Origin: Gallionella sp.
Lineage (GTDB): Bacteria > Pseudomonadota > Gammaproteobacteria > Burkholderiales > Gallionellaceae
DNA length: 64,000 bases
Reading direction: 5' to 3'
Assembly (NCBI GenBank): GCA_028714075.1
Contig: JAQTMZ010000002.1
Span: 1 to 64,000, forward strand
Positions 57,293 to 64,000 of the stretch are shown here, in pieces (within the stretch, counting starts at the first letter, position 1; every line of letters starts with the position of its first letter). The notes below the pieces were generated by a model. That model ran no database searches. It had not been told where the DNA came from and worked only from the letters and a program-made list of their open reading frames with translations. The translations under genes were made by a program, and so were the position numbers.

Positions 57293-59514
57293 GATGCTTG
57301 TCCTACGCGCCCGGCCTTCAATGCCGCAAGCACTTCAGCCCGCGGCCCGTCGGCCACTATGCGGCCGTCGTCGACCACGATAATGCGATCCGCGATGTCG
57401 ATCAGGCTGGACCGGTGGGTTGCAATAAGGAGTGTTTTCCCTGCGCTGAAACGCTTGGCAAAGCGGCTCAGGCGGAGCTTGAATTCGTTTTCCGTGGTGT
57501 AGTCCATGGAGCTGGTCGGCTCATCCAGCAACAGGATGGGGGGCTCCATCAAAAACGCCCGCGCAATGGCGACACACTGGCGCTGCCCGCCGGAAAGCGA
57601 GGCGCCCCGTTCGCCGATATGCATGTCGAAACCGCGCGGATGCTTGTTGACGAATTCCCTCAACCCCGCCAGTTCCGCCGCCGAAACAATGGCGGAATCG
57701 TCTGCGTAGGGCGCCCCGTAAGCGATGTTCTCGCGCAACGTGCCGTAGAAAAGAATGGCTTCCTGGTCGACGCAGCCGATGTTGCGCCGCAGGTCGGCGG
57801 GGTCAAGCTGGCGAAGATCGATGCCATCAACCAGCACCGATCCTTCCTGCGGCTCGTAGAAGCCGAGAATCAGCTTCTGCACGGTGGATTTTCCCGATCC
57901 CACCCGTCCGAGAAACACCACGGATTCGCCGGGGTTTATTTTGAATGAAACATTTTTCAGGATCGGATCGCAGTCGGGATAACCGAAAGTAACATTGCGG
58001 AATTCGATGCCGCCGCGAATTTCCGGGCGATGGACAAACGATGATTCGGGGGGGCGCTCAATCGGCTTTTCCATTAATTTATTCAACGAATCAAGCGCGG
58101 TCTTTGCACCCTGATACTGGATCAGCAAGCTGGCAAGCTGGCCTAGGGGAGCCATGGCGCGCCCCGTCAGCATGGTGCAAGCAATCAGGCCACCCTGGCT
58201 CAGCGAGCCGTTGTGAATCAGGTAAACACCGCCGATCAGCACGCCGACATTGATAATTTGCTGGATAGTCTGGACGCTATTCGTGGCCGATGCCGAAAGC
58301 ATGCGCAGTTGATTGCTCGTTTTTGCGAGGAATGCCGCCGTCTTTTCCCAGGTCGCCTGCACATGGCTTTCCGCACTGAGCGCCTTGATAGTTTCCATGG
58401 CGGTCAAACTCTCGACCAGCGTGGCATTGCGCAACGACGCGGCGCGGTAGGTGGTTTCGGAAAGCTCGTGCATTTTTTGCTGGAGGGCATAGATATAAAT
58501 GACCACAACAATGAAGCCTATGATGGGAATGAAAACCAACGGCCAGGCTATCCACGCGATGACCAGATAAAACAGCAACGCAAAAGGCATGTCGATTAAA
58601 GTTGAAACGGTTGCCGACGCGATGAAGTCGCGCACCGTTTCAAAGGATTTCATCGTCGAGGCAAACGCCCCTACCGATGAGGGCTTGGCTTCCATCTTGA
58701 GGCCCAGCACGCGCTCCATCAATAAGGAAGAAAGCTGGATGTCGATGCGCGACGAGGCCAGATCGACAAAATGCCCGCGCATCAAACGCAGCAGCATATC
58801 CAGCCCCAGCAGCAATACAACGCTTATGGCCAGAACCCATAACGTATCCACCGCATGATTGGGAACCACACGGTCATAAACATTCATGGAGAACAGCGGA
58901 ATCGCCAGCGCGAATACGTTGATCAGGAGAGCGGCGCTCAGTACGTCCCGGTAAACCTGCCACTGTTCCAGCATGGCTCCCCAGAACCAGTGGCGCTTGG
59001 CCAGCTTCGCAACCTCGGGGGTGCGGCTATCAAACTTGATGCGTGGCTGAAGAAAAATGGCGATACCCAGATAACGGGTGGAAAGTTCCTCGCGCAACAG
59101 GGTAAACGCCATCTGCCCCGATTCCGGAAAAAGCACCTGGGCCTGTTCGCGCTGTTCATCCCATCCCACCAGGACGCAGGACTCATCCCCGTTCAGCAAC
59201 AGAATGGCAGGCAGCTGAATGGGGTCGATTTTGGCCAATTCCCGGCGCACGATCCGGCAATTAAGCCCCGCACGGTTCGCCGCGCGCGCCACCAGGGAAG
59301 GCGTCAAACGCCCGTTCTGGAGAGGCAATCCGGCGGAAAGTGCCGCCCGGGTGCTGGGCCGGCCGTGGATGCGCGCAACTTCCAGCACACTGTCCAGCAG
59401 CGGATCATGCAACAGCAAATCTTCCCGCAACCCCAGGTTTGCGGGGGGCTGGTTTGTGGGGGGGGTATTGCCCGGAATATCACCGCTCGGTGAAGTTTTT
59501 TGATTGTCGCTCAT
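57289..59514 (-). CDS. type I secretion ABC exporter with C39-like domain
   Basis: About 741 residues from ATG 59514 (a GTG at 59541 is possible but has no ribosome site). Order: C39-like domain without the catalytic cysteine (about 30-155), ABC permease with six helices (about 175-460), ATPase (about 490-735; Walker A LGRVGSGKST, signature LSGGQRQ, Walker B ILLLDEPTSSMD). A C39-like, non-cleaving domain is typical of exporters for large RTX adhesins (LssB/LapB type). It is probably the exporter for the alanine-rich protein. Confidence 0.95.
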   Translation of the reverse strand: MSDNQKTSPSGDIPGNTPPTNQPPANLGLREDLLLHDPLLDSVLEVARIHGRPSTRAALSAGLPLQNGRLTPSLVARAANRAGLNCRIVRRELAKIDPIQLPAILLLNGDESCVLVGWDEQREQAQVLFPESGQMAFTLLREELSTRYLGIAIFLQPRIKFDSRTPEVAKLAKRHWFWGAMLEQWQVYRDVLSAALLINVFALAIPLFSMNVYDRVVPNHAVDTLWVLAISVVLLLGLDMLLRLMRGHFVDLASSRIDIQLSSLLMERVLGLKMEAKPSSVGAFASTMKSFETVRDFIASATVSTLIDMPFALLFYLVIAWIAWPLVFIPIIGFIVVVIYIYALQQKMHELSETTYRAASLRNATLVESLTAMETIKALSAESHVQATWEKTAAFLAKTSNQLRMLSASATNSVQTIQQIINVGVLIGGVYLIHNGSLSQGGLIACTMLTGRAMAPLGQLASLLIQYQGAKTALDSLNKLMEKPIERPPESSFVHRPEIRGGIEFRNVTFGYPDCDPILKNVSFKINPGESVVFLGRVGSGKSTVQKLILGFYEPQEGSVLVDGIDLRQLDPADLRRNIGCVDQEAILFYGTLRENIAYGAPYADDSAIVSAAELAGLREFVNKHPRGFDMHIGERGASLSGGQRQCVAIARAFLMEPPILLLDEPTSSMDYTTENEFKLRLSRFAKRFSAGKTLLIATHRSSLIDIADRIIVVDDGRIVADGPRAEVLAALKAGRVGQAS

Positions 59515-59638
59515 CAGCTCTTGTCGCTTATTTTCTGCCACTTATTTGTCCGGGCAGCAACTGTCATCCAAATCGAATAAGCAGATTACACCATCACAAG
59601 TTTATTGGGTAGGGTTTACACATCGAAGGCGCAAACAC

Positions 59639-60589
59639 CTATGCCAACACCATTTGATCCTGCCCTGCCTGCTTGGCTTTATAAAGTGCCTGGCCTGCCG
59701 CGTCGCCCAGTTTTGCGGCATCATCGAAGCGCGCAATATCGGCGATCCCGCAACTGAATGTAACGGAGAATTCTTTTCCATCTTCAAAATGGCGCAACCC
59801 GGAAAATTCCTTGCGAATTTTATCCAGCACCGTTACGGCTGTCGCGCCATCGGTATCGCACAGGATTATCGCGAACTCCTCGCCGCCGCAGCGCCCGATC
59901 AAGTCGGTCTGGCGCAACCGTTGTTTTAACAGGCGCGAAAGGCTTTGGATCAGCCGGTCACCAGCCAAATCACCGTAGGTATCATCGATCTGCCCGAAGA
60001 GATCAATGCCGATCATCGCAAGGGACAATGGCACCTTCTTGCGCTTTGCCCTGGCCACTTCGCGCCCCAACTGATTCATGACCGCATCGAAACCATCCGG
60101 CAACGAAAGTTCGAGAATTACCTTATCGTGATGGTCTTTCTTCGGGATATTCCCATACGACAGCAGGGACTGTGCATTGGAAACCTGCTCCACCGCCTGC
60201 TTTAGCGTTTCCACCAAATAAGCCTGGTTGACAGGCTTGTCAATCCATTCGATCACGTTGAATGTTTCGCCGTGCAGTTCCTTTTGCATCTCTGTCGCAT
60301 TGACCGAAACCACCAGTATCGGCAAAGCAGCAGTTCCCTTTGCCGCGCGCAATTCACGGATCAGCGCAATACCCTCCTGGCCCGGCAACATCAAGTCAAG
60401 CGTCATTGCGGCGTAATTTCCCTGCGCCAGCATTTGCTTGGCCTGCACCGCATCGCGGGCGATATCGGCTGCCAGCCCAATCTGTTGCGCCATCACGCAC
60501 AACGAGGAGGCGATATCACGGTCATGCTCACAAACCAACACCCGCTTGATGTTCTCTGTTAACTTCTTGTCCACTTCTGCTCCCGACAC
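59639..60589 (-). CDS. receiver-GGDEF diguanylate cyclase
   Basis: A 316-residue PleD/WspR-like protein. The receiver (about 15-130) has phosphoacceptor D65 (MTLDLMLPG), and the GGDEF domain (about 150-315) has GGEEF at about 235-239 with an RxxD inhibitory site (RQTD) five residues before. GTG start. It should make c-di-GMP when phosphorylated. It lies just upstream of the exporter genes on the same strand, linking surface-protein export to c-di-GMP. Confidence 0.92.
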   Translation of the reverse strand: MSGAEVDKKLTENIKRVLVCEHDRDIASSLCVMAQQIGLAADIARDAVQAKQMLAQGNYAAMTLDLMLPGQEGIALIRELRAAKGTAALPILVVSVNATEMQKELHGETFNVIEWIDKPVNQAYLVETLKQAVEQVSNAQSLLSYGNIPKKDHHDKVILELSLPDGFDAVMNQLGREVARAKRKKVPLSLAMIGIDLFGQIDDTYGDLAGDRLIQSLSRLLKQRLRQTDLIGRCGGEEFAIILCDTDGATAVTVLDKIRKEFSGLRHFEDGKEFSVTFSCGIADIARFDDAAKLGDAAGQALYKAKQAGQDQMVLA

Positions 60590-60735
60590 TCCGTCACACG
60601 CGTTTGAAGCGCGTTAAACCCGTTACCCGGCTGCGGGCAATCGTTCAATTCTGGTTCGTCCAGTTCCACGCCATTATATAATTGCAGTGTGCTGAATGCA
60701 GCACCATCTTCGCTGAAATTTAACGGGTATCCAAA

Positions 60736-61062
60736 ATGAAAAATTTAATACTGGCAATTACGCTGATGGCTATCGGCATTGTGCTTCCCATCGGGGCTTC
60801 CGCCAAGATCGACTCGGCCACCCTGGAAAGACAGAGGACAATCAACAGAGCCCAGCTGGAAAAAACAAAGAAGCTCCGCGCGGGGCAACATGAAAGAAGA
60901 ATCTTCAAGAAGTCGGATGCAGAAATCAGAGAGGGCCGCTCCCTGAAACTCGACGCTATTCCGCCCTCGCCGCGCCGGACCACAAAAACCACTTCGAAGA
61001 GCTCAAAGTCAACAACCAAGCCGGAACATAGCCCCGAAGCGGCTAAAGCGCCAAAGGAATAG
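60736..61062 (+). CDS. small secreted basic protein
   Basis: A 108-residue protein not recognised as any family. A signal peptide (MKNLILAITLMAIGIVLPIGASA) is followed by a basic, coil-like region with many Lys/Arg (TLERQRTINRAQLEKTKKLR) and a Ser/Thr/Lys/Pro-rich disordered tail (about 75-108). It converges with uup, whose stop codon is 14 bp away. Confidence 0.6.
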   Translation: MKNLILAITLMAIGIVLPIGASAKIDSATLERQRTINRAQLEKTKKLRAGQHERRIFKKSDAEIREGRSLKLDAIPPSPRRTTKTTSKSSKSTTKPEHSPEAAKAPKE

Positions 61063-61076
61063 CAGCAAGATCAACC

Positions 61077-62993
61077 TCACTTGGTTAACGAGCGCCGCTC
61101 CAGCTCTTCCCAGCGCGCCATTGCCGCTGCCACTTCCGCATCGATTTCCTCGCTGCGCAATTGCAGTTGTTTGGCGCGCCGGGCATCGTTGCGGTAAATC
61201 GTGCCGTCGGCAAGATGCGCGGCAATGTCGCTTTGCTCGCGCTCCAGCACCTCGACGCGCTTGGGCAACTCTTCCAGCTCGCGCGCTTCCTTGAAGCTGA
61301 GCTTGCTGGCAGGCTTCGCTTTTTCGGCTGCGGCAACCGCCGCGCGCGGCGGCGTGGAAACGGCGGGTTTGGCAGCCGCAACGGTAGCCTGGTATTTTTT
61401 CACGCGCACCCAATCCTCATAGCCGCCGGCATATTCGATCAGCTTGCCGTCGCCCTCGAACGCGATCACCTGCGTCACCACGTTGTCGAGAAACGCGCGG
61501 TCATGGCTGACCAGGAACAGCGTGCCGTCATAGTTCGCCAATAATTCCTCGAGCAGCTCCAGCGTCTCGATATCGAGGTCGTTGGTCGGCTCGTCGAGCA
61601 CCAGCACGTTGGAGGGCTGGGTGAACAGCCTTGCCAGCAGCAGGCGGTTGCGCTCGCCGCCGGAGCAACTCTTGACCGGCGAACGGGCGCGCTCCGGCGG
61701 GAACAGGAAATCGCCGAGATAGCTGATGACATGCTTCTTCTGCCCGCCGATTTCGACAAAATCCGAACCCTGGCTGATGGTGTCGGCCAGCGTCGCGTCA
61801 TCATCCAACTGCTCGCGCAACTGGTCGAAGTACGCGACCGAAATCTTCGTGCCGAGCTTGACCTGCCCGCTGTCCGGCTGCAACTCGCCGAGGATGATCT
61901 TGAGCAGCGTGCTCTTGCCCGCGCCGTTCGGGCCGAGCAGGCCGATTTTGTCGCCGCGCTGGATGCGGCAGGAAAAATCGCCGATGATTTTGCGCGCGCC
62001 ATATGACTTGCTGACATTGTCGAGTTCCGCCACCAGCTTGCCGGAGCGCTCGCCGGTATCCACGCTCATCTCGACCTTGCCGAGTTTCTCGCGGCGCGCC
62101 GAACGCTCGCGGCGCAATTGTTCCAGGCGCAGCACGCGGCCTTCGTTGCGCACACGGCGCGCTTTGACGCCTTGGCGTATCCACACCTCTTCCTGCGCCA
62201 GCACCTTGTCGAACTTGGCGTTCACCACCGCCTCGTCGCTCAACATGCGCTCCTTGATCGCCTGATAGGCGGAAAAATTGCCGGGAAAACTCGCCAGCTT
62301 GCCGCGATCCAGTTCGACGATGCGCGTGGCGACGTTGTCCAGAAAACGCCGGTCATGGGTGACGAACAACACGCTGCCGACAAAATTATTCAGCAGCCCT
62401 TCCAGCCACTCGATGGACTCGAAATCCAGATGGTTGGTCGGCTCGTCGAGGATCAATACATCCGGCTCGGCCACCAGCGCCTGCGCCAACGCGACACGCT
62501 TGCGCTGCCCGCCGGACATCTCGCCGACGCGTTTGTCCGGGTCCAGATCCAGTTTGGCGATCGCGGTCTCGATGCGCGCCTGCACCGACCAGCCGTCTTG
62601 TGCTTCCAATTGGGTCTGCAAGTGCTGCATTTCTTCCAGCAGCTTGTCGTAGTCGGCATCCGGCTCGGAGAGTTGATGGGATACATGGTGGTAATCATGC
62701 AACAGCTTTTGCAGCTTGCCCAAACCTTTCGCCACCGCATCGAACACCGTGTCGTCGGCATCCAGCACCGGCTCCTGACTGACATAGCAGATCCGCGCGG
62801 TCGGCGCGCGCCATACCAGCCCGTCATCCAGATTCCCCTGGGCAGCGAGCACGCGCATCATGCTCGACTTGCCGCCGCCGTTGCGCCCGATCAGCCCGAC
62901 GCGCTCGCCCTCATCGAGTTGAAAGTCGGCATGATCGAGCAGCGCGACATGGCCGAATGCGAGGCACGCCTTATCGAGGGTAATGAATGGCAT
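61077..62993 (-). CDS. uup: ABC-F ATPase Uup
   Basis: A 638-residue soluble protein with two ABC ATPase domains (Walker A GRNGGGKSS near 37 and GPNGAGKST near 353; signatures MSGGQRKRVALAQAL and CSGGERNRLLLARLF), the ABC-F linker (about 235-310), and a C-terminal coiled-coil domain (about 555-638) specific to Uup. ABC-F proteins act on ribosomes or nucleic acids, not transport; Uup affects transposon excision and ribosome-related stress in E. coli. Confidence 0.93.
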   Translation of the reverse strand: MPFITLDKACLAFGHVALLDHADFQLDEGERVGLIGRNGGGKSSMMRVLAAQGNLDDGLVWRAPTARICYVSQEPVLDADDTVFDAVAKGLGKLQKLLHDYHHVSHQLSEPDADYDKLLEEMQHLQTQLEAQDGWSVQARIETAIAKLDLDPDKRVGEMSGGQRKRVALAQALVAEPDVLILDEPTNHLDFESIEWLEGLLNNFVGSVLFVTHDRRFLDNVATRIVELDRGKLASFPGNFSAYQAIKERMLSDEAVVNAKFDKVLAQEEVWIRQGVKARRVRNEGRVLRLEQLRRERSARREKLGKVEMSVDTGERSGKLVAELDNVSKSYGARKIIGDFSCRIQRGDKIGLLGPNGAGKSTLLKIILGELQPDSGQVKLGTKISVAYFDQLREQLDDDATLADTISQGSDFVEIGGQKKHVISYLGDFLFPPERARSPVKSCSGGERNRLLLARLFTQPSNVLVLDEPTNDLDIETLELLEELLANYDGTLFLVSHDRAFLDNVVTQVIAFEGDGKLIEYAGGYEDWVRVKKYQATVAAAKPAVSTPPRAAVAAAEKAKPASKLSFKEARELEELPKRVEVLEREQSDIAAHLADGTIYRNDARRAKQLQLRSEEIDAEVAAAMARWEELERRSLTK

Positions 62994-63002
62994 AAATAAA
63001 AA

Positions 63003-63440
63003 CTACTTTCTTGAAAGTGCAGATTGATAAATAAAAGAAAAACCCACCGCCCAGCCCGCCACCGCGATATAACCGAACGCGACGGCAAGTTTTGACAGCA
63101 CCATTGCCGCACCGCGGCTTTCCATCAGGTGATGGACAAAAGGAAAGATGAACAGCATGGCAGCCAGCAAATTCGCCGCCAGCACCAGACGATGGCCGAC
63201 GCGAAAACCGTTCCCTTCCGGCTTGCCCTGCGGCGGCAACCTGCCGCCGAGAAAATACTGCGCCAGGAACACCGCGCCGAACAACAGCAGCGCGCCAACG
63301 ATGCGCCCCGGAATGCCTTCTTCCGGCGTTTCGACACCGCACAGGCTCAACACGCCACGCCCGACGGCAGCCACCCAGCCCATCGCCAGCGTTTGCGGGA
63401 TCAGAAACCACGCGGCAAACAGATTGATACGGGCCTGCAT
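63003..63440 (-). CDS. four-helix membrane protein of unknown function
   Basis: A 145-residue integral membrane protein (start ATG 63440, AGGA seven bases upstream; a longer frame starts at 63470). Four hydrophobic segments are seen at about 5-30, 43-62, 83-102 and 112-135. No family is recognised. It lies 9 bp upstream of uup on the same strand and may be cotranscribed with it. Confidence 0.65.
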   Translation of the reverse strand: MQARINLFAAWFLIPQTLAMGWVAAVGRGVLSLCGVETPEEGIPGRIVGALLLFGAVFLAQYFLGGRLPPQGKPEGNGFRVGHRLVLAANLLAAMLFIFPFVHHLMESRGAAMVLSKLAVAFGYIAVAGWAVGFSFIYQSALSRK

Positions 63441-63498
63441 AAGTTTTCCTGGGGGATAATTTTTTTCCAAACGGCGCGCATGATACCAGTCAAGCTTT

Positions 63499-63641
63499 AG
63501 GATGCCTCTATAAATTCAAAACCCCAAGCGAGGCAAGGCGCGAGGGAAATTTTAGCGCGCCGCATATGTTTGATATGCAAGCGTTAAAATTTATCGAGTA
63601 ACGCAGTATCGCGACGGGGTTTGGATTTATAGAGGTGTCCT
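63499..63641. mobile_element. MITE-like inverted-repeat element, copy C
   Basis: A 143-bp unit with about 26-bp terminal inverted repeats (AGGATGCCTCTATAAATTCA at 63499 and the complement of CCTCTATAAATCCAAACCCC ending 63641). Its interior, read in reverse, resembles copy B (CATATCAA..CATATGCGGCGC, then AAAATTT and CGCGCCTTGC). No coding frame. It sits between the membrane-protein gene and tRNA-Arg. Confidence 0.8.
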
Positions 63642-63681
63642 GTATGGATTACAGCGCATTTCAGCTAGAATGCTAACCGCT

Positions 63682-63756
63682 GTCCTCGTAGTTAAATGGA
63701 TATAACCGGCCCCTCCTAAGGGTCAATTACAGGTTCGATTCCTGTCGAGGACACCA
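63682..63756 (+). tRNA. tRNA-Arg (CCT)
   Basis: A 75-base tRNA with encoded CCA. Acceptor GTCCTCG (63682-63688) pairs with CGAGGAC (63746-63752). The anticodon stem GGCCC/GGGTC holds loop CTCCTAA with anticodon CCT; the T arm is ACAGG-TTCGATT-CCTGT. All stems pair, allowing G-U. Confidence 0.95.
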
Positions 63757-63887
63757 ATTTTATTCTCTCTTCTCGCGCCGCGAGGCCTTCCTGCTCCTGC
63801 CATGCGCGCCGGGCTTTACGCTGGTTACAGCGGGGCTGACAAGCCTGTCGCTCATGAGATGGTGGTTCAAGTGATGGAAAACCTTAA

Positions 63888-64000
63888 TTGCCAAACACAT
63901 TGCTAACGATAGCGGACAAGATCGACGCCGTCCTGCCGCAGACGCAGTGCGGCAAGTGCGGCTATCCCGGTTGCAGGCCTTACGCCGAGGCCATCGCCAA
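63888..64000 (+). CDS. rnfB: electron transport complex subunit RnfB (start only)
   Basis: The frame runs off the window. From TTG 63888 it reads [20 protein letters not shown] then [17 protein letters not shown], the [4Fe-4S] motif of the RnfB/RsxB family. RnfB is the ferredoxin-like subunit of the ion-translocating ferredoxin:NAD+ complex. This version lacks the usual N-terminal membrane helix, which is seen in shorter betaproteobacterial RnfB proteins. A stop codon (TAA, 63885) precedes TTG 63888 directly; TTG 63900 is an alternative start. The 131 bp before it (63757-63887) shows nothing further. Confidence 0.75.
   Translation, partial: MPNTLLTIADKIDAVLPQTQCGKCGYPGCRPYAEAIA

Overview
The window reads as a chromosomal segment of a betaproteobacterium, most likely in the Nitrosomonadales near Gallionella/Sideroxydans-type bacteria. 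The grounds are gene order (mutT-yacG-zapD-coaE-pilD-pilC; tpiA-secG-tRNA-Leu-nuoA..N; rplM-rpsI-argC-DUF6776-bactofilin-erpA), a high-GC housekeeping background and several families of dispersed palindromic repeats. The taxonomic placement is inference from gene order and protein style; no search was run.

Layout. 0-6.4 kb: a Nudix/ThiE fusion, then a leftward cluster yacG, zapD, coaE, pilD, pilC and a CNNM/CorC-type membrane protein; pilB is not beside pilC. 6.7-22.6 kb: tpiA, secG, tRNA-Leu(GAG) and a complete 14-subunit complex I operon (nuoA-N), interrupted between nuoK and nuoL by a 148-bp inverted-repeat element. 22.6-31.2 kb: YdjM-like and DUF454 membrane proteins, acs, a compact receiver/CheC/diguanylate-cyclase module, a PIN-PhoH ATPase, msrB, yciB and yciI. 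31.3-33.2 kb: a low-GC island bounded by inverted repeats and a 9-bp direct repeat, holding two integron-type attC sites and a cysteine-rich secreted-protein cassette but no transposase or integrase. 33.2-49.1 kb: folA-thyA, an M17 aminopeptidase, a PilZ protein, acylphosphatase, YqaA, DUF4197, lpdA, proA, trpC, a LuxR-type regulator, OsmC, YdcF, rplM-rpsI, argC, DUF6776, bactofilin and erpA. 49.2-60.6 kb: a surface-protein locus with a FecR-domain protein, a 1515-residue alanine-rich RTX protein, a NarL-type regulator, a HlyD-type adaptor, a C39-like type I ABC exporter and a receiver-GGDEF protein. 60.7-64 kb: a small secreted basic protein, Uup, a membrane protein, another copy of the inverted-repeat element, tRNA-Arg(CCT) and the start of rnfB.

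How it works together. Complex I, TpiA, Acs, LpdA and the start of an rnfB gene point to aerobic or redox-flexible carbon and electron metabolism. Two GGDEF proteins with intact inhibitory sites, a PilZ protein, type IV pilus parts and an RTX surface protein with its exporter suggest c-di-GMP-controlled attachment. The outer-membrane channel and LapD/LapG-like parts are not in the window.

The two most unusual things are (1) the 1.86-kb TIR/TSD-bounded island at 31340-33200 carrying attC cassettes without any recombinase, and (2) the alanine-rich RTX protein built from 9-residue and 131-residue tandem repeats. A third theme is repeats: at least seven palindromic families sit in intergenic space, one has been read into a coding frame (Nudix/ThiE linker), and one supplies the Shine-Dalgarno of nuoL.
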